A DNA stretch of 64,000 nt from Tsuneonella deserti (GCF_014644315.1 NZ_BMKL01000001.1:2057001-2121000), one strand, 5' to 3'; shown: positions 16,260 through 26,014, counted from the stretch's first letter. A program made the numbers and translations. The notes: generated from the sequence alone by a model not told the origin.

Positions 16260-17276
16260 TCATCCGCCGGTAACGCTCATGTGGCGGGCGACCGCGGGTT
16301 CGCTCGCCTTGGCGATGCGGAACTCATGGCGGCGCGGTTTCTCCGCCAGCAGCCGGTTGAGCAACGCATCCACTTGCGCGGCACCGCCCTCGCGCAGCGC
16401 GTCGCGCAATTCCACTTTCTGGTCGTGGCCGAGGCACCCGTAGACGGTCCCGGTCGCAGCGACCCGGATGCGGTTGCAGCCATCGCAGAAATTGTTGGTG
16501 AGCGGGGTGATCAGGCCGAGGCGGACGCCAAGATCCGCGACATCGTAATACCGCGCAGGCCCGCCCGTCCGGCGGAGCGAAGGAACCAGATCAAACTGCT
16601 TCTCCAGCCCGCGCCTGACCCGGTCGAGCGGCAGGTAACGGTCGGTGCGGTCTTCCTCGACTTCGCCCAGGGGCATTGTCTCGATCAGGGTGAGGTCGTG
16701 GCCTTCGCCGCCGCACCAGCGCAGCATGTCGGCGATCTCGTCCTCGTTGAGACCGGCGAGCGCGACCATGTTGATCTTGACCGCCAGCCCCGCCGCGCGT
16801 GCCGCCGCAATACCGCGCAGAACTACGGAATGATCACCGCCGCGAGTGACATGCGCGAATCGTTCCGGGCGCAGGCTGTCCAGGCTGACGTTGATCCGCC
16901 GCACACCCGCATCGTGCAGACCGCGCGCAAAGTGTTCCAGACGAGTGCCGTTAGTTGTCACCGTAAGCTCATCGAGACCGTCGCCAATGCGCGACCCGAT
17001 CGCAGCGGCCAGATCAAGAACGCCGCGCCGCACAAGTGGCTCGCCCCCCGTCAGCCGAATCTTCCGCACGCCGCGCGCGATGAAAATATCGGAGAGCTTG
17101 GCGATCTCCTCGAGCGTCAGAATTTCGCGCCGCGGGAGGAACTGCATTCGCTCCGCCATGCAATAGCGACAACGAAGGTCACAGCGGTCGGTGACCGAAA
17201 TTCGCACATAGCTGATCGTGCGGCCGAAGCTGTCAACCAGAGTGGGCTGAATGCCTGAAGATTCGGCGACCCTCAC
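16260..17276 (-). CDS. moaA: GTP 3',8-cyclase MoaA
   Basis: Radical-SAM enzyme that, with MoaC, converts GTP to cPMP in the first molybdopterin step. Cys32-x3-Cys36-x2-Cys39 (TDRCDLRCRYCMAE) binds the SAM cluster; the C-terminal cluster is in NNFCDGCNRIRVAATG and YGCLG; the protein ends in the functionally important Gly-Gly (SVTGG). GTG 17276 is the preferred start (338 residues). Readings back to TTG 17309 would include a 12-base palindrome and a GGAGG. It lies apart from the moaDE-moaB-moeA group, between nar and hemN, and no moaC is in the window. An FNR-type site about 70 bases upstream may act on it as well as on hemN. Confidence 0.95.
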   Translation of the reverse strand: MRVAESSGIQPTLVDSFGRTISYVRISVTDRCDLRCRYCMAERMQFLPRREILTLEEIAKLSDIFIARGVRKIRLTGGEPLVRRGVLDLAAAIGSRIGDGLDELTVTTNGTRLEHFARGLHDAGVRRINVSLDSLRPERFAHVTRGGDHSVVLRGIAAARAAGLAVKINMVALAGLNEDEIADMLRWCGGEGHDLTLIETMPLGEVEEDRTDRYLPLDRVRRGLEKQFDLVPSLRRTGGPARYYDVADLGVRLGLITPLTNNFCDGCNRIRVAATGTVYGCLGHDQKVELRDALREGGAAQVDALLNRLLAEKPRRHEFRIAKASEPAVARHMSVTGG

Positions 17277-17294
17277 GATTATGTCCGTACGCCT

Positions 17295-17306
17295 CCAACT
17301 AGTTGG
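17295..17306. repeat. 12-base perfect palindrome upstream of moaA
   Basis: CCAACTAGTTGG is a perfect palindrome in the moaA-hemN intergenic region, 33 bases from the FNR-type dyad and 19 bases from the moaA GTG. It could be an operator for a dimeric regulator or chance; no known regulator consensus was recognised. Confidence 0.4.
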
Positions 17307-17338
17307 CAACCACTTCGAGCACTTTTGTGGCCAACATC

Positions 17339-17352
17339 GTGATTTGAATCAA
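17339..17352. promoter_or_regulatory. FNR-type binding site upstream of hemN (and moaA)
   Basis: GTGATTTGAATCAA matches TTGAT-N4-ATCAA at nine of ten positions. Its centre is 42.5 bases before the hemN ATG. GATTAT at 17372-17377 is a plausible -10 element, giving transcription start within a few bases of the hemN ATG. Read the other way, a class II start would fall near 17304 and leave a 28-base leader with GGAGG before the moaA GTG. Anaerobic activation of hemN by FNR is established in several proteobacteria. Confidence 0.75.
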
Positions 17353-17387
17353 CGGCGGAATCTGTTTCGCGGATTATCGCGCCGGAG

Positions 17388-18752
17388 ATGACTTACCCCA
17401 CCCTCTCCCGCGAAACGTTCACCCGCTACGCAACCGCCAACGTGCCGCGCTACACCAGCTACCCGACCGCCCCGGCCTTTTCGCCCGCGGTGGGAGAGGC
17501 TGAATATCGCGCCTGGCTGGAGGCGATCCCCGACGCCTCCGGCATCTCCGTTTACGTGCATGTGCCCTTCTGCAGGGCCATGTGCCTGTACTGCGGTTGC
17601 CACACCACCGTGACCGCGCGCGACGAGCCGATCGAGCGCTATCTCGATGCGCTCGAGCAGGAGATCGATCTTGCGGCCGCCGCGATGCCGAAGAGTCTCG
17701 TGTTGAAGCACCTCCATTTTGGCGGGGGCTCTCCCACGCTGGTGCCGCCGGAGCGGATGACCGCGCTGATGCAGCGGCTGCGGGGTCATTTCCAGTTCGC
17801 GTCCGACGCCGAGATCGCGATCGAGGTCGATCCTCGCACGCTGAGCCCTAAACTGGCCGAAGCGCTCGGACAGGCCGGCTTCAATCGCGCAAGCGTCGGG
17901 GTGCAAAGCTTCGATCCCGCCGTGCAGATGGCAATCAACCGGGTGCAAAGCTTCGAGGTGACCCGAGCTGCGATCGAATTGCTGCGCCAGGCGGGACTGG
18001 CGCGCATCAACCTCGACCTGATCTACGGCCTTCCGCATCAGACCGTAGAATCGTGCCGCAAGACGGTCGCGCAGGCGCTGGAACTCGCACCCGATCGCTT
18101 CGCGGTATTCGGCTATGCCCATGTCCCCGCGTTCAAGAAGCACCAGCGCCGAATCGATGAGGGTGCATTGCCGGGCACGGACGAGCGCCTTGCCCAATCC
18201 CAGGCCATCGGTGCGGCGCTGACCGACGCAGGCTTTGCGGAGATTGGCCTCGATCATTACGCACGAACGGACGATCCGCTGGCCAAGGCGTGGCGGAACG
18301 GCAGCCTGCACCGCAATTTCCAGGGCTATACGACCGATAGTGCCGAGGTCCTGGTCGGCTTCGGTTCCTCCGCCATCGGCCACCTGCCGCACGGGTACGT
18401 GCAGAACACCGTCCTCAATTCCGACTACCTCACGCGCGTTGCCGAAGGGCGCCTGCCCGTTGCGCGCGGCTACGGGACGAGCGCGGAAGACCGGGTCCGC
18501 GCGGCAGTGATCGAACGGATCATGTGCGATCACAAAGTCGATCTCGAGGCGGTTTGTGGCCGCTTCGCGTGGGCCCCGGAGAGCATAGTCGACAGCGACT
18601 ACCTCGCCATGCTCGAAACCGACGGCCTGCTCCGGCGCCGCGGCTCGGTCCTCGAAGTGACGACCGAAGCCTATCCGCTGGTCCGCTCGGTCGCGGCGGC
18701 TTTCGACGCCAGCCTGGCGCAGAACCGCGAGCGCTACTCCCGCGCAGTGTGA
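17388..18752 (+). CDS. hemN: Oxygen-independent coproporphyrinogen III oxidase HemN
   Basis: Radical-SAM decarboxylase of 454 residues that makes protoporphyrinogen IX without oxygen. Cys62, Cys66, Cys69 and Cys71 (VPFCRAMCLYCGC) reproduce the E. coli cysteine spacing and numbering. HVPRYTSYPTAPAF-type N-terminus, FGGGSPTL (SAM-binding), GVQSFDPAVQ and LDLIYGLPHQT are further signatures. Present next to nar genes it supplies haem for anaerobic cytochromes. The predicted transcription start lies at the ATG itself, so the message may be leaderless. It is convergent with nrdJ, 7 bases apart. Confidence 0.97.
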   Translation: MTYPTLSRETFTRYATANVPRYTSYPTAPAFSPAVGEAEYRAWLEAIPDASGISVYVHVPFCRAMCLYCGCHTTVTARDEPIERYLDALEQEIDLAAAAMPKSLVLKHLHFGGGSPTLVPPERMTALMQRLRGHFQFASDAEIAIEVDPRTLSPKLAEALGQAGFNRASVGVQSFDPAVQMAINRVQSFEVTRAAIELLRQAGLARINLDLIYGLPHQTVESCRKTVAQALELAPDRFAVFGYAHVPAFKKHQRRIDEGALPGTDERLAQSQAIGAALTDAGFAEIGLDHYARTDDPLAKAWRNGSLHRNFQGYTTDSAEVLVGFGSSAIGHLPHGYVQNTVLNSDYLTRVAEGRLPVARGYGTSAEDRVRAAVIERIMCDHKVDLEAVCGRFAWAPESIVDSDYLAMLETDGLLRRRGSVLEVTTEAYPLVRSVAAAFDASLAQNRERYSRAV

Positions 18753-18759
18753 ATTTGTT

Positions 18760-20982
18760 TTAGCCGCACTTCGAATAGCCGCATTCGAGGCAGTTGGAGC
18801 AGCCTTCCACCTTGATCACCGCGGCAGCGCCGCACTGGCTGCAGCAGTCGCGCGGTGAGAGCGTCGGCTGAAGCTGGACGGGCTCGTCGAGAGGAAGCGA
18901 AGCCTGCGCCAGCCCCATGTGCCGCTCGATCACCCCGCCGATCGCGGCGAGAAGCGAGGGCACGTACTTGCCCTGCATCCACGCGCCGCCGCGGGGGTCG
19001 AAGACGGCCTTCAGTTCTTCCGGCACGAATGAAACGTCGCCGCCGCGGCGGAACACAGCCGAGATCATGCGGGTCACGCCGACCGTCCAGGCGTAATGCT
19101 CCATGTTCTTGGAGTTGATGAAAATCTCGAACGGGCGCCGCCCCGCCGGCGTCTCGACGTCATTGATCGTGACATAGACCGCGTGCGCGCTGTCGGGCCA
19201 CTTGAGCTTGTAAGTGCGGCCCTGCAGGTCCTCGGAACGGGCGGCGAGCGCCATCTCCGGCTCCGGCGCGGGTACAGCGGCCGCCTTCTCCTCTACCTTG
19301 AGCACCGATCCGGTGATCGCGTTGGGGCGATAGGTCGTCAGCCCCTTGCACCCCAGGTGATATCCTTCGACGTAGATGTCGCTGAACTCATCGAAGGAGA
19401 TATCCTCGGGGCAGTTCACCGTCTTGGAAATGGAGCTGTCCACCAGCGCCTGCGCGGCCGCCTGCATCGTAAGGTGATCCGACGGCTTCAACGTCTGGGC
19501 ACTGACGAACAGCTCCTCCGGTGGCGGCGTGTCTCCCCGCACGCTCCGCCAGACCCGCATCGCGTAATCCTCGACCGGCTCCATACGGGCCGACCCGTCG
19601 GGCTGCAGGATTCGTCGTTCGTACGCGTATGCAAATACCGGCTCGATGCCTGAGGAAACGTTGCCCGCCAGCAGCGACGTGGTACCGGTCGGCGCGATCG
19701 ACGTGAGACAGCCGTTCCTCAGTCCATGCTCGGCGATCAGGGCGCGCACGTCCTCGTCGAGGCCGGCCAGGTTCGGCCGGTCGAGCATGACCCGATCGTA
19801 TAGCGGGAACGGCCCCTTCTCAGCCGCCAGAAGCGCCGAGGCACGATAGGCCTCGCGCTTGATCACGCCGAGCCAGCGCTCCGTGAGTTCCACCGCTTCG
19901 CCGCTGCCATACGCAGCGCCGCAAAACAGCAGTGCGTCGGCAAGACCGGTGATGCCGAGGCCGATCCGCCGCTTGGCTTTCGCCTCGGCTTCCTGCTGCG
20001 CGAGCGGGTAGCGCGAGATGTCGATAACGTTGTCGAGCATCCGCACCGCCGTTCGCGTCAAGTCGGCGAGCGCCCATTCATCGAGCAGTGCATCGGGCTC
20101 AAAGGGGTTCTCAACGAGCGCTGCCAGGTTGATCGACCCGAGCAGGCATGCGCCATAGGATGGCAGCATTTGCTCCCCACACGGGTTGCTGGCGCTGATC
20201 GTCTCGCAATGGGCAAGGTTGTTCGCCTGGTTCACCCGGTCGACGAAGATCACTCCGGGTTCGGCGCAGTCGTAAGTGGCCCGCATGAGGCGATCCCACA
20301 GGTCACGCGCGCGAACGCGCCGGTATTCGCGCCCGCCGAACACCAGCGGCCAGTCGGCATCCGCCGCCAGTGCCGCCATGAAGGCATCGGTAACCAGGAC
20401 GGACACGTTGAAGTTGCGCAGCCGCGCGGGATCGCGCTTGGCATCGATGAACGCCTCGATGTCGGGATGATCGATGCGCAGGCAGCCCATCATGGCCCCG
20501 CGGCGCTGGCCAGCGGAATGGACGGTGCGGCACATCGCGTCCCAGCAATCCATGAATGACAGCGGGCCCGAGGCATCGGCGCCGACGCCTTTCACCTCGG
20601 CCCCGTTCGGGCGGATGGTCGAAAAATCCATGCCCACGCCGCCGCCCTGCTGCATGGTGATCGCCGCTTCGCGCAGATGGTCGAAGATGCCGCCCAGGCT
20701 GTCGGGTATGGTGCCCATGACGAAGCAGTTGAACAGCGTGACATTGCGCCCGGTGCCCGCCCCGGCAATCACCCGCCCGGCGGGAATGAACCGGAAGTCC
20801 CGGATCGCCTCATGGAAGCGCCCCTGCCACTCCTCGCGTACATCGGGCGCCTCTGCTTCGGCGATCGCACGCGATACTCGCAGCGCGGTGGCGCCGTAGT
20901 CTTCGTCCCCGTCTCCGGAAGCAGGCGCGAAGCGGTACTTCGATTGCCAGATTTCCTCTGCAAGTGTCACTTCGAAGTACAT
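18760..20982 (-). CDS. nrdJ: Adenosylcobalamin-dependent class II ribonucleotide reductase
   Basis: A 740-residue reductase that makes deoxynucleotides with or without oxygen using a B12-derived thiyl radical. FNCFVMGTIPDS carries the first redox cysteine, SNPCGEQMLPSYGACLLGS the second active-site region, and MLDNVIDISRYPL and the substrate loop PTGTTSLLAGNVS follow. The C-terminus has the zinc-ribbon-like cysteines CSQCG, CSNCLECGYSKCG. ATG 20982 has GGAAGGGG upstream. Its place among nar, hemN and nnrS fits DNA synthesis during anaerobic growth. No cobalamin riboswitch fits in the 107 bases upstream. Confidence 0.96.
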   Translation of the reverse strand: MYFEVTLAEEIWQSKYRFAPASGDGDEDYGATALRVSRAIAEAEAPDVREEWQGRFHEAIRDFRFIPAGRVIAGAGTGRNVTLFNCFVMGTIPDSLGGIFDHLREAAITMQQGGGVGMDFSTIRPNGAEVKGVGADASGPLSFMDCWDAMCRTVHSAGQRRGAMMGCLRIDHPDIEAFIDAKRDPARLRNFNVSVLVTDAFMAALAADADWPLVFGGREYRRVRARDLWDRLMRATYDCAEPGVIFVDRVNQANNLAHCETISASNPCGEQMLPSYGACLLGSINLAALVENPFEPDALLDEWALADLTRTAVRMLDNVIDISRYPLAQQEAEAKAKRRIGLGITGLADALLFCGAAYGSGEAVELTERWLGVIKREAYRASALLAAEKGPFPLYDRVMLDRPNLAGLDEDVRALIAEHGLRNGCLTSIAPTGTTSLLAGNVSSGIEPVFAYAYERRILQPDGSARMEPVEDYAMRVWRSVRGDTPPPEELFVSAQTLKPSDHLTMQAAAQALVDSSISKTVNCPEDISFDEFSDIYVEGYHLGCKGLTTYRPNAITGSVLKVEEKAAAVPAPEPEMALAARSEDLQGRTYKLKWPDSAHAVYVTINDVETPAGRRPFEIFINSKNMEHYAWTVGVTRMISAVFRRGGDVSFVPEELKAVFDPRGGAWMQGKYVPSLLAAIGGVIERHMGLAQASLPLDEPVQLQPTLSPRDCCSQCGAAAVIKVEGCSNCLECGYSKCG

Positions 20983-21089
20983 CGCCGACCCCTTCCCCTG
21001 CTGCCGGTGCGATCATGCCAGATCGGCGCGTGAGCAGGTTTGATCTGGCGCATTGCGAAGCCGTTTTTTCGGTCTCTGGACGACGCGCT

Positions 21090-22304
21090 TCAGGCCTTTT
21101 CGCCCAACCTCGGTGCGAACAGGATCGGGCCGTAGGCGGCCAGGAATACGAGAAACGCCCCGCCCCAGAACACCGCCGAGACCTCCATGCCGAGCGTATA
21201 GTCGATCAGGCCTAGCGGGGCGGTCACCCGCAGGACGGCGCCCAGGCAGACGAACAGGTACAGGGCGACCGTTGCCGGCCCGGCGCGCAACTCGCGCCCG
21301 GTATGGCCGAGAGTTGCCCGCGTCATCACCGCCAGGATCATCGTCGCCATCGCGCCCGCCGTCAGCGCATGGACCGCCGCCGAGCGCAGGATCATCGGAT
21401 CAAAAATCGAAGCCGCGAGCAGCGCCAGCCCGACCGGCACCCAGAGGTACCCGATATGCAGGATAATCACGAGCGGGTCGCTGACCGTGCGCCAGCCCTT
21501 CCAGCGCGCAAGCCGGGCGAACTGAAGCGCCGCGGCCAGCGCCAGAAGATCCCCCGTCACGACATTGTCGGGCAACACGACCCACGCGGCGAGCGCGGTG
21601 GCTGTCACCCCGATGGCGGCAAGATCGAAACGGGTCGGCTGGCCCGGCAACCCCTCGCGCACCCCCTGCTTCACCAGCCAGTTGCGGGTGAAGGAGGGGA
21701 TAATGCGCCCGCCGATAAGCGAGATCATCACAACCACCAGCGACAGACCCGAGCGCCAGCCGAGACCATCGTCGGCGATCGCTCCCATTCCGATCGCGTG
21801 GTCGAGCGCGTTGGCGACCCCAAAGAGAAACACCACCCCGACGATCGGCACATTCCGGTTCTTGGCCGCCAGCACTTCTCTCAACGCCAGCGCCACCAGG
21901 ACGAGGTAGAAGACGACATCGACAACGGCCGCCGGTGCCATGCCGACGCGCGATGAGCAGAACACCGCGATCCGCCCGGCGAGCCACACGGCGAAAAGGG
22001 CAAGCAGTGGCGGGCCCGCGATCGGCAACCTGCCCGTCCAGTTCGGGATTGCAGTGAGCAGGAACCCCGACACTATCGCGCCGACGAAGCCGAACAGCAT
22101 CTCGTGCCGATGCCAGGCGAGCGGATCGAACGCAGTGGGCAGGGTTATCGCGCCAGCGAGTGCTGTCAGCCACAGCGCCAGCACGACGACCGCCCACACG
22201 GCGCCTCCCAGGAAGAACGGCCGGAAGCCCCCGCGCAAGATCGCCGGAGCCGACGCCATGCGCGAGCGCCGCAGCGCCAGCATTTGCTCACCCCTGGTCT
22301 GCAT
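21090..22304 (-). CDS. nnrS: NnrS family haem-copper membrane protein
   Basis: A 404-residue protein with about 12 hydrophobic segments. NnrS proteins bind haem and copper and relieve nitric-oxide and nitrosative stress in denitrifiers. Hallmarks are GGFRPFFLGGAVWAVV near the N-terminus, WHRHEMLFGFVGAIVSGFLL, and IPSFTRNWL. ATG 22304 has GAGGAG six bases upstream. An FNR-type site lies 60 bases upstream. No nitrite or NO reductase is in the window, so its NO source would be side-reactions of nitrate reductase or genes elsewhere. Confidence 0.93.
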   Translation of the reverse strand: MQTRGEQMLALRRSRMASAPAILRGGFRPFFLGGAVWAVVVLALWLTALAGAITLPTAFDPLAWHRHEMLFGFVGAIVSGFLLTAIPNWTGRLPIAGPPLLALFAVWLAGRIAVFCSSRVGMAPAAVVDVVFYLVLVALALREVLAAKNRNVPIVGVVFLFGVANALDHAIGMGAIADDGLGWRSGLSLVVVMISLIGGRIIPSFTRNWLVKQGVREGLPGQPTRFDLAAIGVTATALAAWVVLPDNVVTGDLLALAAALQFARLARWKGWRTVSDPLVIILHIGYLWVPVGLALLAASIFDPMILRSAAVHALTAGAMATMILAVMTRATLGHTGRELRAGPATVALYLFVCLGAVLRVTAPLGLIDYTLGMEVSAVFWGGAFLVFLAAYGPILFAPRLGEKA

Positions 22305-22357
22305 TGCGAACTCCTCTCAATTGCAAACCTCGCATGGCCCCTATCAGGGCGGGAGTC

Positions 22358-22371
22358 TTGACCCAGATCAA
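22358..22371. promoter_or_regulatory. FNR-type binding site between nnrS and cysD
   Basis: TTGACCCAGATCAA matches TTGAT-N4-ATCAA at nine of ten positions. A class II position would put the nnrS start near 22323 with a 19-base leader containing GAGGAG. No convincing -10 hexamer is seen at the expected place, so an Nnr-type regulator or a weak promoter is possible. Effects on divergent cysD are unlikely but not excluded. Confidence 0.68.
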
Positions 22372-22448
22372 CACACAGCACCTGAGCTTGCATCCCGGTT
22401 ATCATTGTTGTCTTGCGCTCGGCCCGGCGCTGGGCGACTTGTCGCGCG

Positions 22449-23363
22449 ATGACAGCGCAGCTTACGCACCTCCAGCGGCTCGAGGCCGAGGCGATCCACA
22501 TCATGCGCGAGGTCGTCGCCGAGGCGGAGCGGCCGGTCATGCTCTATTCGGTGGGCAAGGACAGCGCGGTCATGCTGCACCTCGCGCGCAAGGCATTCTA
22601 CCCGTCGCCGCCGCCCTTCCCGCTGCTTCATGTCGATACGACCTGGAAGTTCCGCGCGATGTATGAGTTGCGTGACCGGATGGCAGACGATTCCGGCATG
22701 CAACTGCTGGTCTGGCAGAACCGGGAAGCGGCTGAGCGCGGCATAAACCCGTTCGATCACGGTCCGCTGCACACCGACATGTGGAAGACCGAAGGGCTGA
22801 AGCAGGCGCTCGACCATTACGGCTTTGACGCTGCGTTCGGTGGCGCCCGGCGCGACGAGGAAAAGAGCCGTGCCAAGGAGCGGGTTTTCTCGTTTCGCAC
22901 GGCCAGTCACGGCTGGGATCCCAAAAACCAGCGGCCCGAGCTGTGGAACCTCTACAACGCCCGAAAGAACAAGGGCGAGAGCATCCGCGTCTTCCCCATC
23001 AGCAACTGGACCGAGCTCGACATCTGGCAGTACATCATGGCCGAGGGGATCGAGATCGTACCGCTCTATTTCGCCGCGCCGCGTCCAACGTTCGTGCATG
23101 ACGGGCTGCTGCTGATGGCGGACGACGTCGAGCGGCTCGAGCGCGTGCTCGGTTACCGGCCCGAGATCACCGAGCGCTCGGTCCGCTTCCGCACGCTGGG
23201 CTGTTTCCCGCTCACCGGAGCGGTCGAGAGCGAGGCGGCGAGCCTGAGCGAAGTCGTCCAGGAAACGCTGCTCACCACCACATCCGAACGGCAGGGCCGC
23301 GCGATCGACAAGGACGCCGGGGGCGCGGGCATGGAAGTCAAGAAGCAGCAGGGATACTTCTGA
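22449..23363 (+). CDS. cysD: Sulfate adenylyltransferase subunit CysD
   Basis: A 304-residue PP-loop ATPase subunit forming adenylylsulfate from ATP and sulfate. [21 protein letters not shown] holds the SGKDS-type PP-loop; [20 protein letters not shown] and [15 protein letters not shown] are strongly conserved in CysD. ATG 22449 gives the family N-terminus [14 protein letters not shown]; the frame open further upstream is not needed. cysNC follows two bases after the stop, so the subunits are co-translated. Confidence 0.96.
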   Translation: MTAQLTHLQRLEAEAIHIMREVVAEAERPVMLYSVGKDSAVMLHLARKAFYPSPPPFPLLHVDTTWKFRAMYELRDRMADDSGMQLLVWQNREAAERGINPFDHGPLHTDMWKTEGLKQALDHYGFDAAFGGARRDEEKSRAKERVFSFRTASHGWDPKNQRPELWNLYNARKNKGESIRVFPISNWTELDIWQYIMAEGIEIVPLYFAAPRPTFVHDGLLLMADDVERLERVLGYRPEITERSVRFRTLGCFPLTGAVESEAASLSEVVQETLLTTTSERQGRAIDKDAGGAGMEVKKQQGYF

Positions 23364-23365
23364 CG

Positions 23366-25276
23366 ATGAGCGAGCCGATCTACCAGACCGATGCGCTCAT
23401 CGCCGAGGACATCGAGGCCTATCTCGACCAGCATCGCAACAAGACGATGCTGCGCTTCATCACCTGCGGCAGCGTCGATGACGGCAAGTCCACCCTCATC
23501 GGGCGCCTGCTCTACGACAGCAAGATGATTTTCGAGGACCAGCTGGCCGCGCTCGAAAGCGACAGCAAGCGGGTCGGCACGCAGGGGCAAGAAATCGACT
23601 TCGCGCTGCTGGTGGATGGTCTTGCTGCCGAACGCGAGCAAGGCATCACGATCGACGTCGCCTATCGCTTCTTCGGAACCGAGAAACGCAAGTTCATCGT
23701 CGCGGACTGCCCGGGGCATGAACAGTACACCCGCAACATGGTCACCGGTGCCAGCACCGCCGACCTCGCGGTGATCCTCGTCGATGCACGCAAGGGCGTG
23801 CTCGTCCAGACCCGCCGCCACAGCTACCTTTGCCACCTGATCGGCATCCGCAACGTGGTCCTCGCGGTCAACAAGATGGACCTCGTCGATTACTCGCAGG
23901 AGGTATTCGACAAGATCGTGGCGGACTACTCGGCTTTCGCGTCGAGCATCGGCATCGAGAGCTTCACAGCGATTCCCATTTCCGGGTTCCGGGGCGACAA
24001 CATCACGCTCGCACCGAGCGCGAACACGCCTTGGTACGCGGGGCCGAGCCTGGTCGATCATCTCGAGACGGTCGAATTGCGCACCGCGGCCGACGCCGAA
24101 AAGCCGTTCCGCCTCCCGGTCCAATGGGTCAACCGTCCCAACCTGGACTTCCGGGGGTTCGCAGGACTGGTCGCGACCGGCCGCATCGCGCCAGGAGATC
24201 CGGTGCGCGTGCTGCCTTCCGGCAAGACCACCTCGGTGGAGCGGATCGTCACGCTGGAGGGCGACCTCGGCGAAGCCGTCGCCGGACAATCGGTGACGCT
24301 GACTTTCGCGGACGAGATCGACTGCAGCCGCGGCAACGTCATCGCTGCAGCCGGCGACCCGCCCGAGGTTGCCGACCAGTTCGAAGCGACGGTGGTGTGG
24401 ATGGCAGACGATGCCATGCACGTTGGCCGCGGATACTGGCTCAAGCTTGCTACGCAGACCGTTTCGGCCACCGTCGCGCAGCCGAAATACGAGATCGACG
24501 TCAACAGCCTCGAGCACCTCGCTGCCAAGACGCTGGAGTTGAACCAGATCGGCGTGGTAGAGTTGACCACCGACAAGCCGATCGTGTTCGAAAACTACGC
24601 CCAGAGCCGCGCGCTGGGCGGGTTCATTCTGATCGACAAGCTGACCAACGCCACTGTCGCAGCCGGGATGCTGCACTTTAGCCTGCGCCGCAGCCAGAAC
24701 GTCCACTGGCAGCCGACCGACATTGGCCGCGACCACCACGCGGCGCTCAAGAACCAGACGCCGAAGGTGCTGTGGTTCACCGGCCTTTCGGGATCGGGCA
24801 AGTCAACCATCGCCAACGAGGTCGAGAAGCGTCTCGCGCTGATGAACCGGCACACCTTCCTGCTCGATGGCGACAACGTTCGCCACGGGCTCAACAAGGA
24901 TTTGGGCTTTACCGAGACCGACCGGATCGAGAACATCCGCCGCGTGGGCGAAGTGGCGCGGCTGATGGCGGATGCCGGCCTGATCGTGCTCACCGCCTTC
25001 ATCAGTCCGTTCCGGGCGGAGCGCGAGATGGTCCGCGCCATGTTGCCTGCGGGCGAGTTCGTCGAAATCTTCGTCGATACCCCTCTCGAAGTCGCCGAGG
25101 CACGTGACGTGAAGGGTCTCTACAAGAAGGCCCGCGCCGGTGAGCTCAAGAACTTCACCGGCATCGACAGTCCTTACGAACCGCCGGAAAACCCGGACAT
25201 CGTGGTCGACACCGTAACAATGACGGCCCAGGAAGCTGCGCAACACATCGTCGACAGGCTGCTGCCGCTCAAATGA
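23366..25276 (+). CDS. cysNC: Fused CysN-CysC: sulfate adenylyltransferase large subunit / APS kinase
   Basis: A 636-residue bifunctional enzyme. Residues about 1-440 are the GTPase CysN, with P-loop GSVDDGKS (35-42), [12 protein letters not shown] and NKMDLVD. Residues about 465-636 are APS kinase, with a second P-loop [24 protein letters not shown] and [13 protein letters not shown]. It drives ATP sulfurylation by GTP hydrolysis and then phosphorylates APS to PAPS. This fusion is common in alphaproteobacteria. Its stop overlaps the cysQ ATG. Confidence 0.97.
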   Translation: MSEPIYQTDALIAEDIEAYLDQHRNKTMLRFITCGSVDDGKSTLIGRLLYDSKMIFEDQLAALESDSKRVGTQGQEIDFALLVDGLAAEREQGITIDVAYRFFGTEKRKFIVADCPGHEQYTRNMVTGASTADLAVILVDARKGVLVQTRRHSYLCHLIGIRNVVLAVNKMDLVDYSQEVFDKIVADYSAFASSIGIESFTAIPISGFRGDNITLAPSANTPWYAGPSLVDHLETVELRTAADAEKPFRLPVQWVNRPNLDFRGFAGLVATGRIAPGDPVRVLPSGKTTSVERIVTLEGDLGEAVAGQSVTLTFADEIDCSRGNVIAAAGDPPEVADQFEATVVWMADDAMHVGRGYWLKLATQTVSATVAQPKYEIDVNSLEHLAAKTLELNQIGVVELTTDKPIVFENYAQSRALGGFILIDKLTNATVAAGMLHFSLRRSQNVHWQPTDIGRDHHAALKNQTPKVLWFTGLSGSGKSTIANEVEKRLALMNRHTFLLDGDNVRHGLNKDLGFTETDRIENIRRVGEVARLMADAGLIVLTAFISPFRAEREMVRAMLPAGEFVEIFVDTPLEVAEARDVKGLYKKARAGELKNFTGIDSPYEPPENPDIVVDTVTMTAQEAAQHIVDRLLPLK

Positions 25277-26004
25277 ACGATCACGAACTGGCCGCCCACC
25301 TCGCGTCCGAAGCCGGGCGCATCCTTCTCGAGGTACGTGAGAGCGGCAAGCATCACGGCAAGGACCTCGGCCGTGCAGGCGATGCCGAAGCGAACGCGCT
25401 GCTGGTCGCGGCACTTCGCGAATTGCGGCCCGACGACGGATTGTTGTCGGAGGAGGAGAAAGACAGCCCGATGCGCCTCGGCAAGCCGCGCACGTGGATC
25501 GTCGATCCGCTCGACGGTACGCGCGAATATGGAGAGGGCCGGAGCGATTGGGCGGTCCACGTCGCCCTGGCAGTGGAAGGACAGCCTGCGATCGGTGCGG
25601 TCGCCCTGCCAGCGCTGCGCGAAGTCCTGCGCACCGATCGCCCCTCTTCAATGCCACCCGCAGTCGCGACGCCGCGCATGGTAGTCAGCCGCACCCGCCC
25701 CGCGCGCGAGGCGGAACTGGTGGCTGAAGCACTGGGCGCCGAACTGGTGCCGATGGGGAGTGCCGGGGCGAAGGCCATGGCCGTGGTGCGGGGCGAGGCC
25801 GAGATCTACCTCCACACCGGCGGACAATACGAATGGGACAGCTGCGCGCCCGCCGCGGTGGCCCTGGCGCACGGTTTCCACGCCTCCCGCATCGATGGCA
25901 GCCCGCTGCTCTACAATCAGGCCGATGTCTACATGCCGGACCTGCTGGTCTGCCGGCCCGAGCTGGCAAGGCAGGTTCTCGACCTGGTGCGCGAACTGGG
26001 CTGA
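25273..26004 (+). CDS. cysQ: 3'(2'),5'-bisphosphate nucleotidase, CysQ-like
   Basis: A 243-residue member of the inositol-monophosphatase superfamily that hydrolyses PAP/PAPS and so prevents build-up of toxic PAP in sulfate assimilation. Metal-binding motifs are visible: LLSEEEKD (about residues 57-64), [12 protein letters not shown] (about 75-86) and the C-terminal [13 protein letters not shown]. Overlaps cysNC by four bases, giving operon cysD-cysNC-cysQ. The substrate assignment rests on that context; related inositol phosphatases share these motifs. Confidence 0.9.
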   Translation: MNDHELAAHLASEAGRILLEVRESGKHHGKDLGRAGDAEANALLVAALRELRPDDGLLSEEEKDSPMRLGKPRTWIVDPLDGTREYGEGRSDWAVHVALAVEGQPAIGAVALPALREVLRTDRPSSMPPAVATPRMVVSRTRPAREAELVAEALGAELVPMGSAGAKAMAVVRGEAEIYLHTGGQYEWDSCAPAAVALAHGFHASRIDGSPLLYNQADVYMPDLLVCRPELARQVLDLVRELG

Positions 26005-26014
26005 ACAGGTTCAG

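Noticed and set aside
20983..21089. Cobalamin riboswitch or FNR site upstream of nrdJ
   Set aside because: The gap is too short (107 bases) for a cobalamin riboswitch and no B12-box was seen; TTGATCTGGCGCAT has a good left half but a poor right half of the FNR consensus.
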